From contig CM038468.1 in assembly GCA_021464415.1 (NCBI GenBank), forward strand, positions 4,588,001 to 4,652,000: a DNA stretch of 64,000 nucleotides, in the 5' to 3' direction. This document shows positions 22,050 through 35,400 of this stretch, piece after piece. The DNA comes from Lonicera japonica. Its lineage: Eukaryota > Streptophyta > Magnoliopsida > Dipsacales > Caprifoliaceae. Within the stretch, counting starts at the first letter, position 1; every line of letters begins with the position of its first letter. The notes beneath the pieces are model-generated. The model was not told where the DNA came from, searched no databases, and was given only the letters and a program-made list of their open reading frames with translations. A program made the translations under genes and the position numbers.

Positions 22050-25000
22050 ATTACTCCCGATCCGAAGCACCCCTTTTCCAATTCTTCTCTGGACTTTTCT
22101 ATATCTTCGGAGAATGCGGCATTGTCTTATTGTAAGTTCTCTGTTCCTAACATTTCCTGGAAGTCACACAGTATATAAGACTGAAGATTCCGGCAATTCC
22201 AATTCAAAGGACGACTCTCAAAGAGATCGAATTTCGGGTCATTTCTTGGTGAACATGATCTGCCATAATCTCTTCCGATCCTTTACGCATCAATCAGCCT
22301 GATCCTTCCGCCCACCCTTCAATCCAAGGTAGGGCGAGCAGAGCGTACCCTTTCTATATAAGGCAAAAAAGAGAGGACTGCCTATCCGACCCCTTTTCTA
22401 CTTTCTTTATATATATCTATTTGAAGAACAAGTCTCGAGAGACCTACTGCCAAGAAAGAAGCCCTAGGAGCTGGAGCTGCAATGCCTATTTAGGAAAGAA
22501 ATCTCGGTTGTAAGATACACTCTGAGATGGATTGCCTAGAGCATTGAATTTAGCCTTTCACCATTCGCCTAGCTCCATCTAATGGGGTCTGCTCTGTCCT
22601 CGCGTGCTATAAGCATAGAGTCAGGCGGGATACTCGGGAAGAAGAGCTCGAGTCATCATAAGTAATAGGCCACCATTCCAGCCAGATAGCGAGGGATCAC
22701 TAAGCACCGAACACTAACTGAAAGCGGCCGGGAATAGCAGTCCGAGAGTCTGATACAATGGAAGAAAGAGTGCCCCATCCCACTAGAAGGCAGGTTTCAG
22801 AATTCTGTTATATGCATTGCAGCTGCCTCTGTCTGCTCTTAGGTCTCGGGATATTGTCTATATAGATGACTGAGCATAGGTATTTGTCATTCCTACGTGC
22901 CTTGCCTTTGAGTAGCTAGTATGAGTCTCTGCTCTTTCCCTATCAGACGTTCAGACTAAAGTCTGAGAAGTCTAGAATAAGATAGGAAAGACTGGAATAG
23001 ATTAGGAGCGGTCCTCTTATTGGCAGATGGTCGATTGCTGCTGTCGGCTACCTATTATGCTTGTCGGCTGATTGCTCGACCATTGAAATAGAGAGTACTG
23101 AAAAGTAAGAAAGTGGCATCTAATAAAGAAAATAAGAAGGAATAATCAACTAGTCGCAGAAGTAGGACTGAAAGCCTGAGGTTAGGATCGGGCGGCTTTG
23201 ATGAGAGCTCAGGGTCTAGCTTTCATTTTAGGTCTTCATTCTCATCGTCTTAGCCTTAGCCAAGTATACCGCGGTTCAGCCATATCCATACTAGGAGTCA
23301 GCATTTGTTGCACTTTAGGCTTTGCCCCAAACATCTGCGGCTATATTCCTCATCAGCTTCCGTGGATTAATAAATGGCTGCAAATGGCTTTCTTTAAGCC
23401 GAAAAGGAGATTCAATGGTATTAGTTGACGGATGGCTCATTAGGTTCCTTAAATGTCCGATCGATTCTAAGAGGGAAGGTTAGTTAGCCTTTGATTCTCA
23501 TTCTAGGGTCTAGTCGACCCTTCATTCAATACAGATAGGAAATGAGATCGGCTCGACTCTAACTATAAGATAGAGGTAGCGTCCAAAGAGCTTTCATCCG
23601 TGCTAGATCACAAGCAGACCAAGGGTGGCAGCGGAGTCAGACTAAAGCTCACAGGCAGAATTTAGCGAATAGAATGGGTACTAAAGGAAAGACTTCTGGT
23701 GTGGGAGGAGCTACTTAACCAGTTTCCGAGGAAGTCAACTTCTGGGTCGGATGGACGGAAGACCTGATACCGCTAGCCACTAGTCATAAGAATTTCCCGA
23801 CTTTGAATATTCCCAGATCCACCAGCAATATCAACTGGGTCAACAACCGGAACAGCAGGCTGTGGCTATGGAATTTGATATGCCCTTGTAGGTTCTGATG
23901 GATCTCTAACCGGCTCTGCTACTGTCTCCTTATGCTTTCTCTTATGGCTCTGGCCCGGGATCTCAATTAGGCTAAGACGCTGTAGGTTAAACTGAGTGGT
24001 AATTTAGTTCTTCTGCCTCTCTAGCGGCTGCTTTTGCTATTGGATCTGCGAGATTAACTGATTCACAGTAAACAAAGTGAACTGCTCTAGCTCCCTTCAC
24101 CTTCGCTGCTGGTAATGCAATTTTGATTTGTGGTGCTTATTATACCTTTACTAGTTTAGCTGCTAATGGTGGCGAAACATGCTAAAACGGGTGGTGCTAC
24201 TTCCCCTGCATCTGAAGGGTATGAAACAGGCTCTGCCGCCTATGCTTTATCCTATTCGCTATGTGCGTGCGGTTGGGCTTATATATGCCTTATGTTCTTT
24301 TTTTTCCTTTGCTGGGAACTATGCTACTGCTGGATCAATTACTTAGTCAACTGAAGAAATTGGTTAAGGATCAAGCGCTTCAATTCAAGCTGCTGGATCA
24401 ACTATTTTCATTCGGTCAACAGGCTATGTATTGAGTCGTGGCAGTGACAAATAAGCAAAGGAATGGCTCGGCGTAAGGTAAGAAGGGAGTACACAAAGAA
24501 GACATGCTTATGTAGGAGGTCCTGGCCACCGAGGGGATAAATAAGCCACCAAAAGATACTGGACACCGAGAAGGTGCTTGGATCCGCTTAAGCTTCAACT
24601 GGATCTTTGTATCGATATCGATCTGCTGGCTTTGCCCCTGCTATTGTCTCAACCTCTGCTGGCACTGACTAAAATACCGGTGGATCAACGGGCTCTGGTT
24701 CAATAGGGTCAAAAGCGGAAACTTGCTCGGATGCTGGGTAAGAAACTTCAATTGCTTTTGGCGAATCAACTGAGTAAACTGGCCCCGCATATGGTTCTGC
24801 TATGGGATTTGGAGCCGAGCAAAAGGGTGCTGCCTCTGTAGTATATACGGGTGATGCTTTCACTAAGTTGACTGGCATGGGATCTAGATCAGGGACTAAT
24901 TATGAAACTGTATCAACTGAAACTGAGACTGATGAATAGACTGGTTCAACTCAGTAAACTGAATAAACAACTACGAGTAAACAACCGGATCAAATACAAC

Positions 25001-25735
25001 TTTTGGACTGACATGGGCTGACTACAGGGAGGGATGCTAGAAAAGAAGCTGGAATTGGATCCCAGGAACTCCATATCAATCTCCAACAGGCCCTGGAACG
25101 GGTTTCCCAATAAATGGATCAGAATATACCACCCCTAATTTAGGCAAACAAGGCCAATTGAATCTATGCTTGGAACTGGAACAGCTGCTTTGGGTCTTGC
25201 TTCCACTGATGGCTTTCTAACATGGGCTCAATCTCGAGCTCGCTTTCGAACCCTCTGTTCCAATCGTTAGGTACACTTAGTCCCTTCAAAAGAGCCAGTG
25301 GGTAGTAAGTAGTCTCCTGCTGCTATTCGATAGAGTGGAACGAATTGGACAGAACAACCGGCGCCCATGAGCTCATAGAGCCGGTCCCCGTTGGCATACA
25401 AGTCTACTACTATCCGCGGTAAGCAAAGAACTATTCGGCTCAAGCTGATGTCTCGGACCACATCTCTGGCTTGTAGTCTGCTTCCTCCAATTGCTTGTTG
25501 AATGTAGTGATCGAAGATTGCTTGCTTGACTGAGCGGAACCACACAAGTCTTCGGCCAGAACCAGCCTGACAGAACGGACCCTGATGTTTAGTACAACAG
25601 CCCTCGAAGGAATGTGGTCTGGGAATGGGAAGTGAGGTGGGCTGACCGATATCAGTTAAGCGAGTTCCGTTCCGGTTGGACCACGATAAGCATCATCCCC
25701 GACGAACTCATCAGCAAATTAAGCTCCCTCAGAGG
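22050..25735. other. Mitochondrial-type spacer, no gene recognised
   Basis: No conserved mitochondrial gene, rRNA or tRNA seen. A stretch at about 23800-25100 is rich in recurring motifs such as GGATCAACT and CTCTGCT. It yields low-complexity frames (for example 24669-24878 on the minus strand, Pro/Ser/Ala/Glu-rich) that I do not believe are genes. Confidence 0.6.
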
Positions 25736-25844
25736 TAGGGTTTGGACCTTAGTTGGAGAATTACAATACTTGACGATCACTAGACTAGACATTGCATATG
25801 CTGTAAGTTTGGTCAGCCAATTCATGCATTCTCATTCTCCATGA
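25736..25844 (+). pseudogene. Ty1/copia reverse transcriptase fragment
   Basis: A 35-residue stretch matches the copia RT/RNase H connection: LVGELQYLTITRLDIAYA then VSQFMHS. Similar small copia pieces are known in plant mitochondrial genomes. Upstream sequence in the frame is unrelated. Confidence 0.75.
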
Positions 25845-25990
25845 TTTCCTCATCTTCTTGCAGCAAAGAGTTTGGTATGTCAAAGGATCAGGATTATTGT
25901 TTCCGTCATCTAAAAAAGAGTATGAATGACTGCCTAATCAGATGCGGTGAGTTCCAATGGCACCGAAGACGGAAATAACAGTCCACGTCC

Positions 25991-26434
25991 TTAATATTTC
26001 CTAAAGTCTCGAATAATCCTTAGCACAGCTGTCAAATGAGGTCGTCGAGGATCACTCATGAACTGGCTGACCACGTGAACGGAAAATGCTATTTCAGGTC
26101 TAGTATAAGCCACATATATCAAGCTCCCGACCAACTGACGATATTCTGACGGATCTGCAACTGGGTCTCCTTCACTGGAGGACAGTTTCACATTCAGCTC
26201 AGGAGGTGTCTCAACTTTATTGTCGTCAGTGAGATGAGCCTTGCCTATGATCTCCATAGTGTACTTATGTTGAGATAGTATGTAGCCTCTCTTGGAATAT
26301 GCTACTTCTATCCCAAAAAAGTCTTTCATGTACCCCATATCCTTCATCTGGAACGGAGATTGTGGGTGACGCTTCAGGAAAAGCAAAATGACATCAGAAT
26401 AGAACAAGCCGATACCCGCCCGGAGGTTGCACAA
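25991..26434 (-). pseudogene. Ty1/copia reverse transcriptase fragment, antisense to the previous
   Basis: 147 codons on the minus strand. The copia-like part covers about the last 115: MKDMGYMKDFFGIEVA, then SQHKYTMEII, then EYRQLVGSLIYVAYTRPEI and VVSQFMSDPR. The first 30 residues look unrelated, so the ATG is probably fortuitous. The catalytic YVDD region is absent. The pair of inverted copia pieces 150 bases apart derives from two different insertions or from rearrangement. Confidence 0.85.
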
Positions 26435-27559
26435 TAGCGAGTGTAGCGAAGGTCACCTCCCATCCCGTGAAAAACTTCATAAGGGGAGGGCCAACAGTAA
26501 CTGTTTGACGGAGTGAAGCAATATACGAACCCAGGCTTGCTCTTAAAGGTAACCAGTGGCTAAGGATCCTCAAGTTGTGAAAAATCCTTGATCATTAGAT
26601 TCAGTAGAGCTAACAATATTGCTAGATTGATTAACAATGGTGAGTTCTTATCTCACCGAAAATATGACTTTCTTTATCGCCGATCAAGAATATGAATAAG
26701 TTACCTAATGTTAATCTTTCCCGCTATCTAAGGAATGTATAACATACTTTCTGATCCATATGGATTTAGCAATGTGGAAAACATAGGAATTTAACCTACC
26801 ATCATCACCGCCATCATCATTGCCGCCTAACCCATCAACATTAACACCAATCACAACCAGTCATCATGGCGAAGGAGAATCAAGTACACCGCTTTTTGAT
26901 TCTGAATTATATATTTTTACCGTGAATCAAACTGCACTTGATTGAGCCAATATATCCTCATTTAGATACCGCACTACTACCACACTATAGCTGTTGCCCT
27001 CCTTCCTATACTGGTTGGTTTACCCAACTCACGTACCACGATTGTGTATCCTAAGATTTTGATTCAAAAATAGATAAGAGCAAAGGACTGCTGAAGTGGC
27101 CAGCGGGCAGAAAGACAGATCGAGGGAAGGAATGAGCTGGGACAAAAGAAAGAAACCCAATTTTCCAGTATCAATGATCCATCCCGATGAATAGGATAGA
27201 ATGTAAAAGTGAACTCCATTCACTATCTCAAAATAAGAAAATCTATCATATCCCTTATTGTGTATGAAATTTATGGTTTCCATTGGTGCAAACCCAATCA
27301 CCTCAATTTAAGATGAGAAGCAATTCTCCATTGGTAGAAAATGGTTATCCATTAAGCGGAGGAAATCTTAGTTAAAAAAAAGAAAGATTATGCCCCTTGC
27401 AAGAACGGACTAATAGGGTCAGCTACCCAGCCAACCTTCATAATAAAATACCGTTACTGTATAGGTAGATCTCGTTGTGAAAGACCTATTACTGGCTAAT
27501 TCATGGGTAGAGCCAAAGAATCGGAACTATACAAGTTCCCAATAAGATGGATTAAATTG

Positions 27560-28285
27560 AAATTTAAATAAAGGCTCCGGTGTATAGAGAAGACCTCACC
27601 GTTTAAGAAGTAACCATAGAAACGATGGAATCCACTATTTCTTTATCTATTTCTATTTCTTTTTTATTGATTCTATTTTTGATACCTAATAGAATACAAC
27701 TTCCTATTTCGAAGTGAAATGCCTAGAAAAAAGAAAAAATTGTGGTCGGGAAGGTTAGAGTAGCCAAAGCCATTGGAATTTTTAGTTTATACATTGGAAA
27801 AACCTGTTTTGTTATTAATAGACTAGAAAAGGGACAAAGAATAACTGAAAGAGAGGAAATCAATTAGTTATTCGTCAAAGTTTCATTTATTCAATGACCA
27901 GAACTAAACGGGGATCTATAGCTCGGAGACGTAGAACAAAAGTGCGTTCCTTTGTATCAAGCTTTCAAGGGGCTCATTCAAGACTTACTCGAACAATGAG
28001 TCAACAGAAAATAAGAGCTTTGGATTCAGCACATCGGGATAGGGATAGGCAAAAGAGAAACTTTCGTCGTTTGTGGATTACTCGAATAAACGCAGTAATG
28101 CGCGAAAGGGGGGTATCCTATAGTTATAGTAGATTAATACACGATCTGTACAAGAGACAGTTGCTTCTTAATCGTAAAATACTTGCACAAATAGCTATAT
28201 CAAATAGGAATTTTATTTATATTCTTTCCAATGAGATCGTAACAGAAGTAGATTGGAAAGAATCCACCGTAATAATTTAAACGGA
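27560..28285 (+). other. Plastid-derived segment (rps12-rpl20 spacer and rpl20)
   Basis: The sequence upstream of rpl20, from roughly GGCTCCGGTGTATAGAGA at 27571 onward, matches my memory of the chloroplast spacer between 5'-rps12 and rpl20. Plastid-like sequence may start earlier (from about 27100), but no plastid rps12 exon is visible. After 28285 the sequence changes character. It is probably a plastid piece carried inside mitochondrial DNA. Confidence 0.6.
27894..28280 (+). CDS. rpl20: Plastid ribosomal protein L20 (transferred copy)
   Basis: 128 codons, full length for the plastid protein and without frameshift. It starts [14 protein letters not shown], the basic rRNA-binding N-terminus. 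Then come [17 protein letters not shown], the conserved [11 protein letters not shown] and a tail ending TEVDWKES. L20 binds 23S rRNA early in assembly of the chloroplast large subunit. In a nuclear or mitochondrial location it lacks a transit peptide and plastid expression signals, so it is most likely silent despite being intact. Confidence 0.9.
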   Translation: MTRTKRGSIARRRRTKVRSFVSSFQGAHSRLTRTMSQQKIRALDSAHRDRDRQKRNFRRLWITRINAVMRERGVSYSYSRLIHDLYKRQLLLNRKILAQIAISNRNFIYILSNEIVTEVDWKESTVII

Positions 28286-30811
28286 GTTCCCCCTGTTTTA
28301 GTGAACCCTGGGAGTTGTCGGTGGCTCGACGATCTGTATTCCAAAGGTTTGCCGAGATGAAGCTTTTGGCAGGTATTCTGTTATTTTTAGCTTTCTCTAC
28401 TTCAGGCTCTTCTGAGGGCCTTTGTTTGAGGTGAGGTTCTATAGTTTGATGGTTACCTCTGTTCTCCTATCCCCTTCCCCGGTAGCTAGGATAAAGTTCT
28501 CTCTGTCTTTCCTTCCTTCCGTTCAGGGGCACTCTAAAGGCTTTGCAACCTTCAGAGCTGGTTGACAGCAGTCTAGTTAGTCCCTCTCGCTCTTTGATAG
28601 ACATCCTTCGGTTCTCGGTCTCATCCGACGAACAACTTTAGGTCCTTATTCTGTGTCCTATCCTTCCTTGCGGATTCCCGGTTTCTGAAGGAGTAGTGGC
28701 CTCTGTCTCCGGCGCTGGGAGAACTTTACCTATAGCTAACCTAGAGAGCTTTACTTTAAGATAGCTCGGGCAGGCACTCTTCTTCGGAAAGAGGAGTTGC
28801 TTGCCTTACCACACCAACCACCTTAGCGCTAGAAGTTCTAGCAATGGGCAGCTAGGCAAAGGAAGATTATATAGCAAATTCATATTCATTAGATAAGAGA
28901 TTGTGGATCTGTTCTTAGTGAGGACAACCGGATTAGGACGATCAGGTCGGTTGAGGGCAGCAGCACACCAATAGGTGGATTGCCATTCTTGTACTGTTTG
29001 GGTAAAGGGCAGGAGCGCTCTTTCCCTCTCACCAGTACTTACTATAAGGGGCGGGGTGGAACCAGTTCAAACCAAATATCCAACAACCGCTTTTCTTAAT
29101 GGCTACCCGCTTTCGAGTGAACTGAACTCTTGGACTGGCTGAAAGGGAAAAGGGAAACTATACAAGGCATTTTTCACTCGTTTACGGGACCGGTGTCAAA
29201 GGAAAGGATTGTGGCACTCTCTTTCTTGAATGAATTGACATTTGTGGATGGTTGTTCATTCGGGATTCTTCTATCTATATTTAGAACTACTGGATTAACT
29301 ACTCCGGCTTTTAGCCTTTGGAACCAGTGGAACCCTAAAGTCACTCGCCCGTTCAAACTCTTCCGTACTGCTTCAAACTCTTCTGTCCATCCCATCTAAA
29401 ACCCTTGAATCAGTGAATCCAGGGGCAGAGACCTAGCCGCTGCTTTATTTAAACAGCTAAGATAAGGTCAAAGACCGTCTCTTCTTTTCCACATCCTCAT
29501 TCCTCCTTCTTTCCGGAGACTTTAGCTTCTAATGCTACGGAACCAGCTTTCCCAATCAATCAATTCAAATTAATGTGTAGGAACCTGCCCTCATCGAACT
29601 GAAGGTCTAACCTTCCACATTTGAAGACAGACTCATCTTTCTCCTGCTTTCATAGAGATCTTTTCTTCTCTGACCGCCGGGGATTACCCATATATCGATG
29701 AATAACCGTGAAGTTCGAAAATCTTTTGAGGGACGGGAGTCGACTGACTAACAAGGAACTGACAGAAGGGGGAAAAGAGGAGTGAAACCATTCGACGGAG
29801 TTAGAAAGGACTTCGCTAATCATAAGAAGGTTGGTCTCACCTTCGTCCGGGGACTCGAATGATGAGATCGCTGATGCCGACCACCCTCTGTGTCTTTGTC
29901 AGTGAACTAAATCACCCTGATGCTAAGCCATCCGCAGTGTTCAATGTGAGCCCAACCACCCCAGAAAGTCTACCAACCAGCACAGATCCTCCCAAGCAAC
30001 TTCCAACTGCGCCAACTAGACCAAAAACATGTATCGAAACCTGGCCAAACTTCCTATCTCCTCGTTCGCTGCCCCGGAAAGCCTTCCCCACCAACTACAT
30101 CTTCACTTCTTTACTTCTTGTTCTGATTATGAGGGAAACGGTTTGAAATCCATAACTAGGGATCCGCACTCCTACGTGGACATAACGAAAGGGAGTACTT
30201 GGAGACAAAGAAAGTGATTGTGCTACGTAATACTATAATTGCAGGTTCGCTAGTTGCTCTCCCTTGTTCTCTAGGTTCGGTAACCTGGCTTTCTAAAGGC
30301 TGCCTTGCTTCCCGTTGTGGTGTAAATCTTTTTACGCAAATCCTTTGATTTTAGGAATATGTAATTACGATATTGACCTTCCGTTCTCAGCTTTTCCTCT
30401 CCCAGAGGTGATCTGAAGAAACAGAAAAGATTATTCCGTGTGGCTCGTTCGGATTGTTCTGATGGCTGGTAGCGGTTGGGCGCGGTTAGAGCAGGAAGTG
30501 CGGCATTGATGGGTTATTTAAATAAGAGGACTTCACCGATCAATCAAGTACTAGCATAAAGTAGAGCTTGGATAGTTGTTAGGGTCTATATAAATGTGAA
30601 AAGAAGATTCCCCTTCTCGTTATCCAAGCCGCGGTTGAACAGTTCTAATCTCGACTAGGAATCTACGCTTTGTAGTGATGATACAAAGAGCTCAAGCTTT
30701 TCCTTTCTTTTGGGGAATCCCAGCTATTAAGGAGAAGATGGGGCAGTTATGTTCAGTTTAGCAATTATGAAAAAATTATGAAAAGTAAGCCGACTAATAG
30801 GAAGTCATACC

Positions 30812-31066
30812 ATGCCTGTGAATGGGTATTCTATTGATCTATGTTATTTGTTTGTAGAGAAGTCGAGTATTGATCCACGCGGAATAAGAAGGACTTGCTA
30901 TCCAATGCATGTATTTTACCCTTATGCGATGATTTGGCTTCCTGTCTTAGCTGAAAATTCAGAACTGGATGGTATTAAAGAATGGGAGCAGGGCTTTAAT
31001 AAAGAAGCATTTTTGAAGAAAGGGCGCTATAAACCCCCGTCTTACCAGAGAAAGGAAAGTAATTAA
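30812..31066 (+). CDS. Unassigned small reading frame in NUMT
   Basis: 84 residues starting MPVNGYSIDLCYLFVEKSS and ending PSYQRKESN. Composition looks protein-like, but I recognise no family and no upstream signal. It may be a piece of a mitochondrial plasmid or intron gene, or chance. Confidence 0.25.
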   Translation: MPVNGYSIDLCYLFVEKSSIDPRGIRRTCYPMHVFYPYAMIWLPVLAENSELDGIKEWEQGFNKEAFLKKGRYKPPSYQRKESN

Positions 31067-31846
31067 GAGTTCGATAAAATAGGAGAGTGAAGGCCGTTAA
31101 GGTTCATATACGAGTGGATGTAGTGCTTTTTAAAGCCGACTTATATGTATATAGGCGAGAGGGTGAAGCAACTGCCTTGCGATGAGCCGGGGATCCCATC
31201 ATAGAATATTTCAATTAGATCGAACCTCTACTAACAAGCAGAAATGAGGAAAGTGGCGTGGTACATTCTGCAGCATTTGCCTCTTCTTCCTTCTCGCCTT
31301 GGTAGCATCCTCCTTCTCATCTAAAGAGGCTTCCTTCCATTATGAGCACCACTTTACCATAAACCGGAAAGCCGCCCGGTCCACCATCAAGCTCAGCTCT
31401 GTCGAAAAGGGCGGTTCACCTACGTAGTTGAATATGTAACAGTTCCCCTTCTCTTCTGTCAGCTGAGTCAAGCTTTGAAACAGAATCTATTTCATAGGAA
31501 GACATACGCCAATCCAGTGCTTTTCGAACGGTTCAGAATCAAGGCGGGGCTCTCAATCTAAAGATTGGAAGAGTAGCGCTGCTAGATTAGAATGCGTACT
31601 CCTCTATTGTTTGCTATTCATCACGGGGATTTCACAGAAGGGCCAGAGGTCGAGTGGGTCAGCCGCTGATTATCTAAGCGCGGACGGGACTTTTGATGAA
31701 ATCTCAAAGCGGTAGGTCGAGACTCTTTCTTAGCTTAGTTCCATGTGCCTTTGTTTTCGTTCAGTTTTGTGGGTCAATGTGATAAGCATTCCAATCAGCC
31801 CTTTCACAAAATTCTAATAGAACAAGCTCGAGGTCTAATCCATGCT

Positions 31847-32449
31847 CTAAGAAGCAGCCTTTGACGCCCTTTCATTCAGTTCCAATAGATAGCTTACCCG
31901 GCGCCCGTCAACAACTGTTCTGAATGCCGCTTGAAAGTATTTGCCTCTTCTCCTTGGCTTAGTTATTCCTGCCATGCCAATGCGATCAGCCAATTGGACG
32001 GGGTTTAATGAAAGTAGCACCCTTTCGGTGTCTCGTATGATATGCCATACCGGGGCAAGGGACGATTGGCAATGTATCGTATTAGCGAAAACAGACTCAC
32101 AAGCTTTAATCCATTTCAAATAAAGAGTTCTAACTTCGTTCCTATGACTTTGAAAGAGGCATCAAAGACCCCTTATCCATCAACCCATAAGGGGGGGCAC
32201 ATTCCATCAAGGTAGAACCGGGCTTAAAAGGAAGGAAAACAACAACTTGCTCTTAGTGGGAAGAAGGGCTATTCGTCGGAACAACTCAATCTTCTGACTA
32301 CACCACTCTTCCTTGTCTTCTTTGGTAAGCAGCCATTGTTTACAATATTCAATGCACAAGGGGAATTGCTCTAGGCTGAAGTACTCCATCTCTCCGTACA
32401 GCACGACTGATTTCGAATGTCTTTTGTTCACTGCATCTTCTTTAATCAA
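31847..32449 (-). pseudogene. Two adjacent unassigned minus-strand frames in NUMT
   Basis: Frames at 32207-32449 (80 residues, Lys/Glu-rich, with EYCKQWLLTKEDKEEWCSQ) and 31847-32119 (90 residues, with VWHIIRDTERVLLSLNP). Both have protein-like composition and the same direction, as if parts of one broken gene. Family unknown. Confidence 0.25.
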
Positions 32450-35400
32450 TGGATGCCGACTAGATCTCTACAATTCATTAATGGATCCTCGATTTTGTAC
32501 CTGCCCCTATTAGATATCGCTTTCACGAGCTTGACTCAATCAATATTAGCTTTTTGACTATGATTACACGTGCAATCCATCTCTGATCATTGAATTTCTT
32601 ATCATTGGGCTGTTTTGTCCCACACGAGGAGGCTCATTTCTTTTTCAGTCCACCATCGTCCTTACTTCTCTTATATTTCAATAGTTACCATTTTGAGCTT
32701 AGATTGAAGAAAGGCCATGTCTTCCAATAAGTCTTTCTTTCGTACTCCCTTCTTTTTCTCCCGAGGCATATTCAACAGCGGATTCATGACAATGACTGAG
32801 ATGATCGCCCTAGCTTAAGAGGTGATTGAAGGTTGATGCATGGAGGGCTGCTATCCTAACAGCTCATGGAATGATGTCTTATTGAAGGATAGGTCAACCT
32901 TTCATGGGCTTCACGCTTAAGGATGGCTGTTTTACATGTTGACTGAGATCTCGCCCCATCGCCTTCCTAGACTAGAAAGCAGCCTTCCTCGATCAATATA
33001 TAACATAATTAGCCTGACTCAATCCATAGATATAGCTCTAGCTAGTAAAAGAGGAATCCATCAATCACGATCCACCGACCAAGTAAATAGAGTACGAGAG
33101 TTGCTCACACCCGGCTGTCTCTGTCCAAAGCTATTGAATTGAATCAATCTCCAATCTCTGCTCTTTCAAATCGCTCTGTCCAGGTTGGGATTTTGTCTAT
33201 CCACCAACTCCATTCTTCAGCAAAGCAAGCCAATCAGCGCAGGTAAGCCATAAAGGAGAGGGTATACTCCAGTAATTTCGGTTAGCTACTTTCTTTCTTG
33301 CCTTTCGTCTAAGTAGCTCACCAGTAGAGATAAACTACAAGAGTAAATAGCTTACTTCAGGAAGCGAGAAATCCTATTTCCTGCTACAGGATTTTCCCAT
33401 AGCTCAAATATGGATTCTACGGCCAACTGATAAGCGAGGAAACAGCTTTTCAAACTTAAGGGTACGTGTACATGATAACAAGGAAAGAGCGTTTTAAGCA
33501 ACGATCATGCCAATGTAATTAGTTTTGTTTTAGTCCTGATCATTAGTAGTTTGCCCACCCGGAAAGGAGAAAATGGCACGATAGAATTCCGGTTAGGCTG
33601 TTGTCGGCGCTGTGGGACCTTTGTTTGATAGTCCCAGGTATTATTCCCCCCCCCCTTTATCTTCTAGAGCGAGATGGGAGATGGTAGCCACCAGGAAGTA
33701 GGTGGGGAGGGAAATGAATAAGTTAAGTACATGCAGGAGGTATGTAACCAAAATAAGGAGAGATTTTGTAGAGGAAGGCAGTTCTTATCAATGGAGCAGT
33801 CTACCGCACCGTGGGGATAAATCGTACTTTTAGCTCCCATTTCCATTAGGCTAGCTAGAGTCAGGATGGGGTGGCTAAAGGCAATCTTATAAGACCGATC
33901 TCTATCCTATCAAATTCCCCGTAAACAGAGAAGAGCAGAAATAAAGCAAATCAGCAGTCTTATAGGCCCAGGAAATTCTTTTCGATCTTGTTTGGTGTGT
34001 GGGTAAGAAAAGGAAATGCATTTGATCAGCATTCTTCTAGGCGCTGTGTTGTAAAGACATGCTTTTCGAACTCTAGTAGCTCATGATCCGGTCTCAGTAG
34101 GTTCCGGGCAAACCGTAGTCATGGGGGTCCTTCCAGTTCTTTCTTTCAGTGGTCGCATCCGCGGTGAAGAAAGAAGGTAATCTTTCCACGGTGGCGCTTT
34201 CTACTAGGATAGGTTAAACTACCAGCTTCTGCCTATAGTCCCGTTCGTGCTTTTACTTGGATAGGGCCTATTTGATTACATTCCTTTCTTCTTCTGGGGT
34301 GAACTTGTTCCATTGCCCGATTCAAGGAATGGTTCTGTCTCGTGGAATGGTTTCAGGGTTGTCCACCAACCGACCTCGCTTTGGAACTCGATTTCGAACC
34401 CCCTACTTATTTGCTGGATCATCGTTTGTTTTATCCCCGACACCCTCCTTTTAAAAGAGGCACTAAAGCTTTAACTAACCCCGCCCATACTTAACTTTTC
34501 AACTTATAGCTTAAGCTCTCAGACTAGTAGAGCTATTCTCATTAAACCGAATCTCGTCATCGAAGACGGCTCACTCACCTCTTTGAAAGAATCTCTGACT
34601 ATGCCGCCTCTGTACCAACCTCTTCTTATTCTTAGGAGAACCTCGTATTCGAGTTCTACTTCCTTCTTAGGATGATTCTTGTAAATGGGAAATGAAAGCA
34701 CCAGTGACTTTTGTCACCCAAGAGGTTCTTGGGGCATGTCATCAAGGAACGAGCCCCGAGGAAGTGGGTTGCGGTAAGGCATTTGCGGATTTAGATTACG
34801 AGAACCCCTAAAAAACGTCAGCATAGCATCATGGGGGCTAAAAACGGATTGAAATGTGATCTAGTAAACAAAGTAGATGTGTAAGATGGATTCATTGGAG
34901 AAATCCATGTGAATTTGGGGAATAAATGATTATCCCTTTTGAAAAGCGGGGTTCTTTCCCGAGAACCAATGATTCAACTTCTAAACTATAGAGTAGAATA
35001 AGGCTTTTTCATAATAATAACTGTTATTTATAGCCCGTCAGTGTATAATGGCCTGAAAGCGATGCGCAGAAGAAAGGTAATCCATACGAGCACACCGAGC
35101 CGAGCTTGTGACCCATCTAAGTATAAGTAGCTATCAACGGGTTTAGCTACCGATCCAGCAATCTCGGTGAAGAAGGGCAATTTCGCTTGTAAAGTAAAGC
35201 TCTTTCTTTCGTCGTGCGAGCTTTACAAAAAAACCTTTCTGGCGGAGGTGAGTTCGGGTATGGCTTCGGTATGGTTTGGGTATAGCAGGTATAGCGGGGG
35301 TGGCAGGTATGGGGCTTAGAAGGTCTCATTCCTTTGAACCTGAAGGAGGAGTGGCATTTGAGTTAGGGGGCCTTCCTTTGAGAGTGGATGTCTTAGTTCT

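Noticed and set aside
23800..25100. Pro/Ser-rich frames in NUMT as a repetitive protein gene
   Set aside because: Frames are short, on both strands, and explained by recurrent short DNA motifs.
27029..27301. Minus-strand frame of 90 codons containing WIIDTG, reminiscent of a copia protease
   Set aside because: Only six residues match and the surroundings look like organelle spacer; insufficient for a call.
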